Below are positions 14,792-27,139 of a stretch of 64,000 bases of DNA, piece by piece. Position 1 is the first letter of the stretch. Each line of letters starts with the position of its first letter. Below the pieces are notes generated by a model. The model was not told the origin of the DNA. It saw only the letters and a program-made list of their open reading frames with translations, and searched no databases. Origin of the DNA: Triops longicaudatus (lineage: Eukaryota > Arthropoda > Branchiopoda > Notostraca > Triopsidae); assembly GCA_022885665.1 (NCBI GenBank), contig JAGQDJ010000059.1, positions 248,001-312,000 on the forward strand. Reading direction: 5' to 3'. Made by a program: the position numbers and the translations under genes.

Positions 14792-16062
14792 ATGCCAGAG
14801 GAGGCGCAAGACGTTAAGCACGTAAGAAAATCTTTACGAAAACAACTTTCACGTGCCTTTCCCCCTTTTTCTAACTATTTATGCTTTTGCATTTTAATGT
14901 AGCTATGCTGCGTGGGGAGAAGATTGATTCACATTCCCGTGTGTGAGATTTTCACTGACAGAGATTTGCATCACGCCCACATTGAGCCACTTTTACCCGA
15001 GAAATGCAGCAAGGTCACCTACGTTGACCTTTCCGACAACAAATTAACCTCTCTGGATGGCTTGGAATATTTTGAAAACGTAGAAGACCTTATTTTAGAC
15101 AGCAATTGCTTAAGCGATGATATTATTTTCCCGTATTTACCACATTTGACTACTTTATCTCTCAACAAAAACAAGGTAACCAGTAAACAAGTCCTTGGAA
15201 CCGCCCCAAAACAACTTAACTTGCCTTAGCTTCCCTTCTTTAGTCGCCGTTAAAGCTAAAATACTGCACCATGTACGTGACCAGGACTTCTTGTTTCGTA
15301 TAACTGTTATTTCGAATATTATTTTTAAAGACTTAGAATAATCGTTTATAGTTAAATCAAGAATAATTATAGCTTAATCTCTTCATTAGGTAATTTTTTT
15401 TAAAATAATGGATTAATGGCGTTTCTTGTCCAGATTGGCGATCTCGAAAAATTACTGGACCAATTGGCAGAAAACGCTCCCAATCTGCATTTTTTGAGTT
15501 TATTAGGTAATACGGCGTGTCCTAATCAACTTTCAGGAACGGATAAAAGCGATGATGATTACGTTCGTTATCGCTGTTACGTCGCATATCGTTTACCTAA
15601 ACTCAAATTTTTGGATTCGACACCCATAACCAAAAAGGAGAAGATGCAAGCACTTAAACAAGGTCAATTTATGAAAGTCGCCCGTCCTCGGATAGAGGTG
15701 AGGATTTTCGAGTTGTCAAACAAAACTTAACCACTTTTGTCCTGATTTTTTTCTTTATTTCTTTTTGTCTAATTTTATCGCTATTTCTTGTTTTCTTCGC
15801 CGTCGTTAATTTATCTTAATTATTTTTGAAGGATGAAGATTGGGACGAAGCAGATGAAGGCAAGAATGGATATCATCCTCTTCCGGAATTTCGTCACGTA
15901 GCGGTCCATGCGGGTGAGCAGCTTTATAATTTATGCATTTTCGTGAGAAGAAAGCTTTATTATTTTTTCTCTTCATTTTTAGGGTCGTACGGTGTATGCA
16001 AGTATCGTTACTCAGGAAAGCATTCAGAAGGCAATCGGTTTATTCTCAACAGTGATCTTTGA
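14792..16062 (+). CDS. LRMDA: LRMDA-like leucine-rich-repeat protein (5 exons, 242 aa)
   Basis: Exons: 14792-14821, 14903-15175, 15434-15697, 15832-15913, 15983-16062. They sum to 729 nt with consistent phases. The protein has a short run of leucine-rich repeats (VTYVDLSDNKLTSLDGLEYF, VEDLILDSNCL, LTTLSLNKNK) capped by the LRR-C-type block HFLSLLGNTACPN...YRCYVAYRLPKLKFLDSTPIT. It ends with a conserved-looking tail, YSGKHSEGNRFILNSDL. This layout matches leucine-rich melanocyte differentiation-associated protein (formerly C10orf11). In vertebrates that protein is needed for pigment cell maturation and has been linked to Rab32/Rab38-dependent melanosome traffic; its arthropod role is not something the sequence shows. 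The start is a ten-codon first exon with ATG at 14792, inferred from the donor at 14822 and weaker than the rest of the model. Confidence 0.85.
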
Positions 16063-18640
16063 ATCTAATTCAGAACTGACCTGATACAACACGAAATATT
16101 ATTCTTATGAGCTTTTATATGGTGTCCGTGATCAAAAAGTAGATTTTTATACAATATTTTCTTAGGTTTTAAAAAATTTCCATGATCAAAAGTAGATATT
16201 CTTTATAAATTATTTTACAAGCTTCTTATAAATTTAATACAGTTTGTAGAAAAATGAGCTCTGCGTTTCTTTCGAAATTGGATACCACGGAAGTCGAGAA
16301 ATTTCGAACTAAAGTTATTACCTGAATGTATAATTAGGTGCTCAAGAATCTGGGCGCTTTATTAGGACATTGATAAAAGCATCCGCAATTGGAGTGGGGC
16401 ACCGTTTTCATGGATCAAAATTATTTGATCCGAAAAATGGACTTCGATTAATGCATATTGCAACTGCATGCGTAACTTTTTGTTTCACAGACCCCGCACT
16501 TTATTGTGTAGTGGTGGTTTATGAGACTTGGATCAAATGGGCGTCACAAACTTCGTAACTTTAGAACGTGAAGTTCTTTAAGGCCAACAAAAATCAGTAT
16601 GCACCAATTAACGCCCGTTAGCCGTCAAAATAAGTTTCTCTTAAAACGAGCCAAATATTGTAGAGACATTACAGCCTGATTTAACCGCTTTTCATGGCAA
16701 AATCAGTGCCACTTTTTCGGATTTTGTTTTTATTATTGATTTAGTACAATTATCAAACATAGTATAATATGACGCAGAGTGCCATAAAGCTAATTAAAAG
16801 AGTTAAAGTGCAACTGCTGCAAAAGCGCTATTTTCATACAGCTTACGGTTATATTTTGTTTACTTCACGAAGAGCTACTGGTGCTGAATAAGAATAAGTA
16901 ATTTATAAGCGTTTTCCTTCTGTCTGTTGTGGCTTTCCGCAAAGCCAACAGCTCAAATATTTACAGCTGTGTTGTGCAACGCAGCCATTTTTCACAACTT
17001 ATTTTTGTGGCCGAAAAACTTCTGTTACAATCGTCTGGAAGCGTGTCTTGAGCTTTCTAGACCTCCTGTTAAATCATTGCGAAAACTTCAGTTGAAAAAT
17101 TTTTCTTGTGTTGCTTGGTTGATTTAAAGACGACTGACATGTCATTTGTGATGTATTGTCGTCTTCGGCTGTTTTTTTTATTATTTAAAACAGTTATTTT
17201 TGCAGTGATCGTAATAACAAGAAAATTATTATCCAGCCTTTTTTCTTAACAAACAGCAAAAACAGAAGTTATTTAATTTCCAGATAAGTTTTAGCACGTT
17301 TCACGTGAAATTTTCTTTATTTTTGCTTAGCACTATACGGCTTGGCCGCGATTTCTTACAACACCAAGAAACCGTTTGTTCAGTAATTACGCTTTTTAAA
17401 ACTACTATATTGCGTTGTTTCTCTGATCTAAGTGATGCGGAGTGTTCTCACCAAAGAATTTTTACTGCAATTTTTACTAGGGTATGAAATATAGTAACTT
17501 CAACATACATTTCGGTTGTACATTTGTAACGCCAATAGTTTTCCTCTTCTTTGCTTGGGGGCGCAATTTTTATATGTGCTCTGGATAGGCCTATCGTACA
17601 GCCTTGTTACTCCATTGCTTGAACGTCTTTAGCATGTTCTATTAAACGTATATGATTGTCCCTGCTTAAACATTATATAAAGTTTTTTAATGTATCTTCA
17701 TCTCTGGCTTACACAGATTTTTTAATTTTTTTAAGTGAACTCGGTGTTTACGTTTAAGTCCGGATTCCAGTTATCAACAGGCGATGCAGGTGCCCGTTGG
17801 TGGTACTCTGCTGTTGTGCGTCGCTGCAATGCAGTCTTTGACGCAAAACTTTTCAAAACTGGCTAATGGAGTCTGTTTGAATTGTTATCCCGTCAGAGGA
17901 CAGCAGCTTTCGTGTCCTATTGAACAAAGAAGGTTTTTGCAAAACTTTAACAAAACTTAAACTCTAAGGAACGCAACGTTTAAAAATTCTTACAGTCCAT
18001 AAAAAGGTAACAAGTTAAAAATTAAGAATATAATATTGTAAATAAAAGGCTTACCTTTCAAAAAGTAATAAAATCCAGTTTCAATCTTTGGTTTTGAAAT
18101 CCCGCGAGCTTGTTGCCTCAGCTAGCCACTAGTGACGCTCAGAACGCCCAGCTAAGACCCAACCTCCTTATGCCCATCTGTATAAAGCCGCATTCCCTGA
18201 CTTACGTTTAGCCAGGGAAGGGAAAGAATTTGGTTCATTTCCGTTCATGCAAGTGTTGTGTTGTGACGTGTTGGATAACGCTTGCTGATTGGGCGATCTC
18301 AGATTAACAAAAACAACTTGCTGCAGCTTTCTGCCCTCTCCTTGACTAGTAAATTAACAAGGTAAACCTGAAACAACTTAGGATATTCCAAAATGTTTTA
18401 CCTTTTATTACATAAATCTAGTGCAAATTAACTAGCGCCATTAATTGCTGCCTACTTCAATCTGTCTCTTAATTCCTTCTCATCTAGTCGTCTTACAAGC
18501 TAAAAGAATAATGAAAGTTGTGATTAAACGATGTTTTCAAAGTTTTTACTTTGTAACGCTATTTAATTTAGTAGTTACGGCCCAAAATCAAAAATTAAAC
18601 GCCGAAACATTTTTTTAATTGCCTACTTAATTCATTGCAG
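16063..18640. other. intergenic with probable Gdh promoter and 5' UTR exon
   Basis: No protein gene is seen between the LRMDA-like stop and the Gdh start. The Gdh coding exon is preceded by an acceptor at 18639-18640 (TTCATTGCAG) eight nt before its ATG, so there is a 5' UTR intron. A candidate donor is ACAAG|GTAAAC at about 18361, which would place a non-coding first exon in the roughly 18200-18360 stretch. The transcription start is not determinable from sequence alone. Confidence 0.5.
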
Positions 18641-18648
18641 GTTGAGAA

Positions 18649-21600
18649 ATGTTTCGTTTGACTGCCAACTTAGTCAAGAACCTGCCGTCCTTGAGGCAAG
18701 GCTTGGATGTTGCAATTCCCGCCAGTTCTGCCGCCGCGAATTCGCTCCAGCTTCAGCAACGTTTGAGCAGCAGTTTGACGAAATCCGACTATGTCATCCC
18801 CGAGAAGCTCCACGGCATCGAGGATGCTGAAGACCCCATGTTCTTCGACATGGTCGAGTATTTCTTCCACCGAGCCTGCAGCATCGTCCAGGACAAGCTG
18901 GTCGAAGAAATGAAAGGCCCTCGCATGTCGCTGGAAGAAAAGCGCAAAAAGGTCAAGGGAATCCTAAGGATCATGCAACCCTGCCATCACGTCCTCGAGG
19001 TCTGTTTCCCGTTAAAGCGTGATAACGGAGAGTACGAAATGATTACCGGATACCGCGCGCAACACAGCCAGCACCGATTGCCCTGCAAAGGAGGTACTTG
19101 ACCTACGAACTAACCACAACCCTACTCATTCACCCCGTAACATACTAATTTAAACATTCGTGCCTATTTTGGTCCAATTGTCAAACAAGGACTTAGAACA
19201 ACACGATAAGTAACTCAATGTCGGTTTGGTCCAGGCAACTAGAGAAAAGTAGGCAAAAGTAAAGAAATATCAGATCAAGAATATAAAATAAAAAATAAAA
19301 TTACACTAAAAGTAAAATTTAAGTATATTGAAAAGATGTTAAATTACTTCGTACTCAACGAAATGAAAATAAATAAAAAATAGTAGGATGAAAGAAAATG
19401 CACAAGAGCGTTGAGCAAAAGAAAGTAGGACTTACTAAACACAAAACACCGTAGTGTTTATCCCAGTTTGTTATGGACGTCGTTGGTCAAAAGTGGCTAC
19501 TAAGTGAGAGGAATTTCCGGATAACATGACCTTACTTGAAAGTTAGTTGAATTAGTGATTCAGTGTCAAATTTTTGAATTGAAAGCAATTAGTAGTTATT
19601 TTTCAAATAAAAATAAAAGAAAATTGGGACGGGTATCACCTATTTTCTCTGCAAGGTACACCTGGTTTTTATGGACAGTGGTCTACTTTTGGCGCAAAAA
19701 TGGATTTAAATGAGTACTGTGTAGGGTAGACAATTTAGGAAGAGCATAGTAGCTCGTGAAATTATTAGTTTTTTTCTTTATTCTTATGAAATTGCATACC
19801 GAAGTGAGCATTACAAAATGATACAAAAAAGTACAATCTTGTTAAATAAAAAAGGGTACGGATAACACGCAGTTTTTCATATAAGTTGTCCCATTTTTTT
19901 CTGGTACACATGTTTTACAAAGTGTTCTCATTACAGAGTTGGTAAAGCGAAAACACGAGACGTAGGGTCGCAATGCAGAGAATACGAATTGCGTCTTAAT
20001 AGAACTTTTCCTTGATTTGAGAAGTCAGTAAACAAGCTCGTAAAGATGTCTGAAGTTTGTTTAAAAGAAAACAAAAACTGGTTTAAGGAGCTGAAAAAGG
20101 GAAAAATTTGACTCACGTGAGTTTGAGCCGTAACGTTTAATAAATCTCAAGGCTTCAAGGAGATAAAGAAGCAAGAAAAAACGTGAGATGTATAATTAGA
20201 AGGAGGACAAGGGTAAAGTTTTTTTTTGTAAAGTGTGTGTGGAGCGTTCTCATTGGTTGGAGTGAGAATGACGCGATGGAGGTGTGTATTGCGTTGTGGG
20301 CTAACGGCCAAAACACGTTTTTCAGCATTCTGCTTTTCATCTGCTTCTCTCTTTTGTTCTCATTCGCTCTTTCTTGGCCTTGTGAAGTATCCGGACCAGA
20401 CTAACGTTGAAAAATATTGAGCCTATTCATTTCCAGCTTAGAAAGTGTCCTTAGGGCGCTGAGGGGGTATTTTTGTGTCGCCACTTTTTATTTCCTAACC
20501 CTTTTGTCGGAGCCCAGAAAAAGAAAATTTCAGTAATTAAGCTCTTAATGTGTTTCAATTTCATACATTTTACCAATAAAGATAATTGCGTAAAATTGTT
20601 TTCTTTGTTGAGACCTGTATTTTCCAAAACTGCCACATTTGTGTATAGAAGGAAATAGCTTCAAATAATAATTACTAAATATGTCTTGCTACGGAAGAAA
20701 ATTAAGATTTTCTTGAAAAGGAAAACGGAAAATGTTGAGAAGCTTATTTTTAATTTTTATCTTAAATCTGACTATGTAATATTAATATAGAAGATTATCA
20801 TGGTTTGTGAATTTTTAGGTATTATAAGATCGATCCCGGGAATGATCTGATATTTCGATAAAGGGAGTCAATTAGTAAGTGTGTGTGTGAAAATATTGGA
20901 GCCATTGAACTTTGGTCTTACCGTAAAACGAGGCCAGACAGAAAATGGGCAGGGCACCTGACTTGAGGGCGAGCAGAAAAAGGAAGAACAAGAAGAAGAG
21001 AATAGGTGGTAACAAGTGGATTCGGAGATAGTAGAGGGTGGAAAACCTGAAACTCGGGGGCTTTATCACGGTTTCTGTTTTCGCTTCTGTCGCCGAGTTG
21101 TTTCTTCCCTACTGATGGGTAGAAATGATTACTAAGCGAAAACGGAAGAAGGAAAGGGACGAGTAAGGAGAATACGAGGAAGAAAACGTTGTACGTTGAT
21201 TCCAGGATAGGTTTTAAATGACACTGTTGGAATAATTGCATTGATTGCTGCACAAAGTCCATGTTACAACGAACTTGCTAACTTGTGAATATCTATTATG
21301 CGAAACTGTGTTGAGGAATTTGGAACGGGTATCTTGATTGTGATTTTGCATACTTACGGTACATTTGTATAGTGTGATCGTTGGAATTTAACGGAAGTTC
21401 ATTCTGATGTGTTTTATTCGTTTTGGATTTTTTTATTGAGGCGTTTTGTGACACCTCTTACAAATTTGATACACAAAGGTGATCTTTTGACTAATTTCGA
21501 ACCAAATTTACAGATTGTTATTAAAGAAAACTTAAGACGGTTGTAACATTTCGCGTTTTTTTTCAGTAACCAGTTAGTGCTCAAACTTAGCTGTCATCTG

Positions 21601-24600
21601 AGTTTACAGACGTTAAACTCGATCTATTATGTTTCTCCACTTCGTATCTGAAATAAAGGGAAAATGAGATCGTTTTAGTAAGGAAACCAGAGGTACCTGC
21701 ACGTGTTACTATGGTGTTGGGGTAGGTTAACAAGGGTTAGCGAGTGTTTCCATAAGGAAACAAGCCAATCTCTTTGTTATTGTTATATGGTAGACCTTTT
21801 TCACATGCACTGATTGTTGGCCATTATTGTTAATAATTAAATATTTATTGCCAGATACGGAAAATATTTTTTTTTATGTGATAGACTTTTCGTATGGTAC
21901 TGAGAACTTTCAGGAAGATCAATCATAATTTGAGTCGGTTTTACTACTTTCTGTCAATCGAGTTATTATTTTATTTATATATTGAAAAAAAGTTGTAATC
22001 ACACCGCACCATCACTTTTTTCACGGCTTATGTAAAGGTAATTAGGAGACTTTTAATTTATTATTCCACACCTTCTGTTTAACTTGAAAACAGTTTTATT
22101 CATTTTATTGACTTTTGAGGCCCCGGTATACATAAACCCTTATGGGAGAGCAGCATGGGGAATTTTCAGACATACTGTAAAAACGGTTAAGAAATCAAAC
22201 AAACTATCGTGACAGTAATGTTGACGTTGGAGGTGTCTAGTGCACCAGCTTCAGTTTTTCTTTACGAGCTTCTACCAACTTTGTAAGTTACGGTTGATTT
22301 TTCGTACTTTTTTATTATGTGGAAAATGAAAATCGGGCAAACTGGTGCACCAGGTCTGATTTTGTGAAGTTTATGGTATAAAAGAAAAACGAAATCTGTC
22401 TGGTACTTTTTGTAGTATCATGTACGAAAATGTAAGGTTTTGTTTTACAATATTGGGATTCACACCTATCCAAAAGTTTCTATTTGAATTCATCAAATCT
22501 CTGCTGTTAGTTACAATAAGATACCGACCTACCCTCCATAGAGGAAGCGATGTCCCTATGTTTTGTTTTCAGAAAATATTGAAAGTTGTGTATACTGGGG
22601 CCGTAAACTGGTTACGAAAATGAAGAGTGGTACCCGTTTTTTTTTTGTCAGAAAAACTGCAAAAATTTTTAGTCACTGTTGATGTCTTGCGTCATTACAA
22701 ATGAACTAATTATAAATTGCGAAGAAGTACTGACAGTTAATTTTAGAAGAAAATTGGGAAGTCGAGCTAAATTTAATTTAATCGAACAACTTTTTGTTAT
22801 TTTCGTGTAGGTATTCGTTACTCCGAGGATGTGTGTGTCGATGAAGTCAAAGCCTTGTCCGCGCTTATGACGTTCAAATGTGCCTGCGTCGATGTACCTT
22901 TTGGTGGTGCCAAAGCCGGTGTCAAAATTAATCCTAGGAATTACTCCGATGCCGAATTGGAGAAAATTACCCGTCGCTTTGCCCTCGAATTGGCCAAGAA
23001 GGGCTTCATTGGTAAATGGACACCTCTTTTCTGTGAACAAAAGAGATTGAGAAATAAGAAAACAATAATTGAGTAACTAACCATTTTTCTGTCAAACAGG
23101 ACCTGGTATCGATGTACCTGCTCCTGACATGGGTACTGGCGAACGTGAAATGGCCTGGATTGCTGATACTTATGCCATGACCATTGGTACTTACATTTTT
23201 CCTTACAAAAAATTTCACCATAATAAACCCTCGATGGTTCTAGTATGCAAGAGCAGCGATTAGCAATATCTACTACGAGTTACACAAAAATATGTCATAC
23301 ATTCTTAATTTTATCATTTTACGTAATTTCGCTCAATTATTTCCACAAAAAAAAACACAGGAAAGTACTGTTTTGTACACTACTACTAGCATTAACATCA
23401 AATGTAAACTCTTTTTTTATTATGGTTCTATTTTAGGATAGATTTATTAGTTTAATCACTTCACGTGTTCCACGAAATCTTAGAGAATATTTAATTATAT
23501 TTTAAGTTCGATATTTGATTTACTTCTTTTAAAAAATCTTTGTTTTGAATATTTTTTTAGTAAGGTTTGTATCGATTGACTAATGTTATGTTTACTCGTT
23601 GTATGAATTATCGATTGTAGTATTCTGCGGATGTGTGTTAATGGTTTGTTTTTCCTTTTTGGGGCAAACTAGGTCACAACGACATCAACAGCCACGCTTG
23701 CGTGACCGGAAAGCCTATCAATCAAGGCGGTATCCACGGCCGTATTTCGGCTACAGGTCGTGGTGTCTTCCACGGTTTGGAAAACTTCTTGAACGAAGCT
23801 TCTTACATGGCTATGATCGGTACGACTCCCGGCATGGGCGGCAAAACTTTCATTATCCAAGGTTTTGGTAACGTGGGCTTGCACACAATGCGCTATTTGC
23901 ACCGCGCTGGCGCCACTTGCATCGGTATCAAGGAAATCGATGGCTCCATCTACAACCCGCAAGGCATTGACCCCAAAGTACGCTTTTGCTATTATTCCTT
24001 ATTTTTCGGGCAAAAAAGCCAATGAGACGGTCAATATAATCTGAGACATTTCCACTTGAAACGCTATAGGTCAGTGTGCAAGAAACTTTTGAGCCTTTTA
24101 TAATATATATATATTTTTTTATTTATTTATTTTTTTCAAGAAGAAGTTAGTAACAGTTACTCATAAATTCGAAGAAAACCTTTGCAACAGTTTAAGTCCA
24201 CGGTTAAGGAAAGGCTCTTGTGAGCAATAAACGAGGTGTTCGCGAACACGGCTTTTGAAATAATAATAATTATTATTGTTTCTTAGGAATTGGAAGACTA
24301 CAAGATCGAACACGGCACGATTGTCGGATTCCCTGGCGCTCAGCCATACAGTGGCGAGGATTTGCTCTACGAGCAGTGTGATATCTTGGTCCCCGCTGCT
24401 ATTGAGAAAGTCATCAACAAGCACAATGCCCATAAAATCCAGGCCAAGATTATTGCCGAAGCAGCTAATGGACCCACTACGCCCGCAGCTGACAAGATCC
24501 TCTTGGAGAAGAACGTACTCATCATCCCTGACTTGTACATCAATGCCGGAGGTGTCACCGTCTCCTATTTTGAATGGTTGAAAAACTTGAATCACGTTTC

Positions 24601-25567
24601 GTACGGTCGCTTGACCTTCAAATATGAAAGGGAGTCCAACTACCACCTTTTAGGTACAATATTGTTAATATTTCAATCGTAATTTACTATTTTAAATTGA
24701 ACCTTCGCTTGACTGTTTTAAATCAATAATTATTAAAAATAAATTAGCAATAATAGATACAATTTAATACTGTTAGTATTTACATAGTATCTGACGCAAA
24801 ATTATGTCAAAATTTAAAGAAATTCAAAATGAAGCTGTTAAATAACTACTTTGTTAAGAATAAGATTGTCTCTTTGTGCAGAATCCGTTCAAGAATCGTT
24901 GGAAAGAAGGTTCGGTCGCGTAGGAGGTCGTATTCCTGTCACACCCTCCGAATCTTTCCAGAAGAGAATATCCGTAAGTGCTTGAAATAGGGAGTTAAAT
25001 GGAGATATTAATGAATTGTTGGACTTTATTAGGGTGCCTCTGAAAAAGATATAGTCCATTCCGGCTTAGATTACTCCATGGAGAGGTCTGCCAGGGTAAG
25101 AAGCCTTCTTTACTAGTTTGTTTACAGTGGTGAATAAAATGTGGGACACGATTTCGTACAAATCAAATATGCCGTGTACCTCATTATATTGAACATTTTC
25201 CAAGAGTACCTTAAATCTTGCTTTTTTATTTTCGAATTACTGTCAACGTAATCTAGTGCTCGTTGTCAGTTGCCATTGTAGTTCTGAGCGTTGTTTTTCA
25301 CGCTATTTTTATGTATTTTGTTAATTTCGTTTAATTTTCGTTAATTAAATTTTATTTTTTTCCGACTTTTATTTCTCGTTATTTAGTTCGTGATATTTTT
25401 TTTTTGAGAATGTAAGGAGTTGTTGGTAATTTTTTGTTTTGTCCTAGGCTATCATGCGGACTGCCATGAAGTACAATTTGGGCATTGACTTGCGAACTGC
25501 AGCGTACGTTAATTCCATCGAGAAAATCTTTAACACTTACAGAGAGGCTGGTTTGACTTTCACATAA
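18649..25567 (+). CDS. Gdh: mitochondrial glutamate dehydrogenase (8 coding exons, 559 aa)
   Basis: Catalyses reversible oxidative deamination of glutamate to 2-oxoglutarate and ammonia with NAD(P) in the mitochondrial matrix. Exons: 18649-19093, 22811-23011, 23100-23186, 23673-23977, 24287-24653, 24882-24973, 25033-25095, 25448-25567. They sum to 1680 nt and all junctions are GT-AG. The length matches animal GLUD1 (558 aa in human). The first roughly 45 residues are rich in Leu, Ser, Ala, Arg and Gln, like a mitochondrial targeting peptide. The substrate-site motif PFGGAKAG has the catalytic lysine at residue 183, and the nucleotide-fold motif GFGNVG is at 308-313. Exons 5-6 (RESNYHLL...ESVQESLERRFG) cover the antenna region expected in animal enzymes. 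Intron 1 is large (3.7 kb, 19094-22810) and no open frame inside it looks real. Confidence 0.97.
25124..25160. mobile_element. possible solo Tc1/mariner-type terminal end in Gdh intron 7
   Basis: The sequence CAGTGGTGAATAAAATGTGG, preceded by TA, resembles Tc1-family inverted-repeat ends (CAGTGG...AAAA.TTTGGACAC type). No matching inverted copy was found before exon 8, so this could be a truncated element or a coincidence. Confidence 0.3.
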
Positions 25568-25679
25568 ACAGAGAAAAAGATGGTTATAAAAGAGACACGT
25601 TATGGATTGGTTTTTGTTGAATGGACGTGGTAGCTTTCATTAAGACCCCAGTGAAAGGATTTATCCTGAAAAAAAAAAT

Positions 25680-25685
25680 AATAAA
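25680..25685 (+). terminator. polyadenylation signal AATAAA of Gdh
   Basis: Canonical AATAAA about 113 nt after the Gdh stop codon, the first such hexamer downstream. Position and orientation fit Gdh 3'-end formation. Confidence 0.7.
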
Positions 25686-26963
25686 GTTTTCATTTAGTTT
25701 ACTTACCCGTGAGAAAACGAAGAGAACACAATTAAGAGAAAAAAAGTATTTGTTATGCAAAGAGATAGGTTGCTAAGAAACGCTTGGCTTACTTACCAAG
25801 GCTTTAAAGCTCAGGACTTTATAGGGGGAAATATGATTTGCGTTATTTCTGGGTCATGTGTCAAAACCCAACAACTCCAATTTTGTTACAGTTCTGCAAT
25901 ATCAAGACAACATGCAAATAATTGCGTTTCAACTGCGCAAAACCCATATCTGAAGCTTGTCCTCGGTATTTAGCAATAAAAGAAAAGTTTGGTTTGACGA
26001 AATATAGAATTTTCTTGATTTTCGCTTCATTTTTACTACTTGTTCTTACAACTGTCTTATTTTGTATTTTTTTTTTCTCTTACATAAATCCCATCACTGA
26101 TCAGTAAAGCCGTCAGTTCTCAAATTTTGGCACCACATGTGTGAAATTTAAAAAAAATGCATTGACAAAACGAGTCGGTATTTAGTAAATAGGAACACGT
26201 GTAGAAAAACTTGAAAACTTTCATACTGGGAAGCAATCAAGTCCAACGTTTCTTAAAGGAAAACATCAAATTCGCTTAAAAAAATATTTATCATTTGATT
26301 GTAAAATCGTTTAATATCTCAAATTGTCACATTTCGATAAAATAAAAGAGCACAAGGGTTTCGAATATGTATCAATTTACTAGGTGTTTCGTATTACTCA
26401 TGAAAACGCAACAAAGAAGAAATAAAGTTTTGTGGAACCTTTTCCTTTTACCTTTCCTACGACAAGGCGTGAGCTTTGCCCGTTACCGCGTTGTATTTAT
26501 TCCGAAGTTTTTTATTTAACGCGAACAAGACATTTTACAAATGATTGTAAGAATCTCTTGAAACCAAATGACAGGTGATTAAACAGGCGTACGTAAGGGC
26601 TCGAGAAACACTAATAGTTAATTGGCATTAATAAGCTGCTACTTTCTGCAAGATACCCGTGCACAAAACGAACTGTTACTTCTGTATTGTGAACGCACAC
26701 GCCGTGTGTCGCACAAGGAAAGCTTAATGATGTTGTAAATTATAAAATCTCATGAGAGAAAACCGCAACACCATTGACGTAGTTGCCATGTCAATTTCAC
26801 TTGTTCTCTGAGCGTGTATTACAAGAGAGTTATATGTAAAAAAAAAACGTCCGAATTCCGTTTATATCTGCAACACAAAACTCCTCACTTGAAAAAGAAA
26901 GAAAGAAAAAAAGCGACCTCGGAGGAAACTGAGGGCGGTTATTGTACTACGCGCTTTTGAGTG
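25686..26963. other. convergent intergenic region between Gdh and the chemoreceptor gene
   Basis: Gdh and the minus-strand receptor converge here. Only short open frames are present (for example 25755-25973) and none resembles a protein. The region is AT-rich with A runs near 26149 and 26279. I see no repeat with definable ends. Confidence 0.5.
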
Positions 26964-26969
26964 TTTATT
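26964..26969 (-). terminator. polyadenylation signal AATAAA of the chemoreceptor gene
   Basis: TTTATT on the plus strand, which is AATAAA on the minus strand, about 170 nt beyond the receptor stop codon. Its distance and strand fit the receptor gene. Confidence 0.55.
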
Positions 26970-27139
26970 TAATGCTTCAAAGCTTACATGATACAAAGAG
27001 TGGAGTAGGTGTAAAAAATAAGCGTAAAAATTACAGATAAAACTCTGAAAACAGAGGTACTAAACTAAATTGACTAGGAAAATACTCGTTTGCCTGAGAA
27101 AAGGTGCTTACAGTGCGGAACTCTATGACAGGAGCAGCT

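Noticed and set aside
19931..22623. Several 60-114 codon open frames inside Gdh intron 1
   Set aside because: They occur on both strands, are low in complexity or hydrophobic by AT bias, and show no domains. The intron is bounded by good splice sites that restore the Gdh frame.
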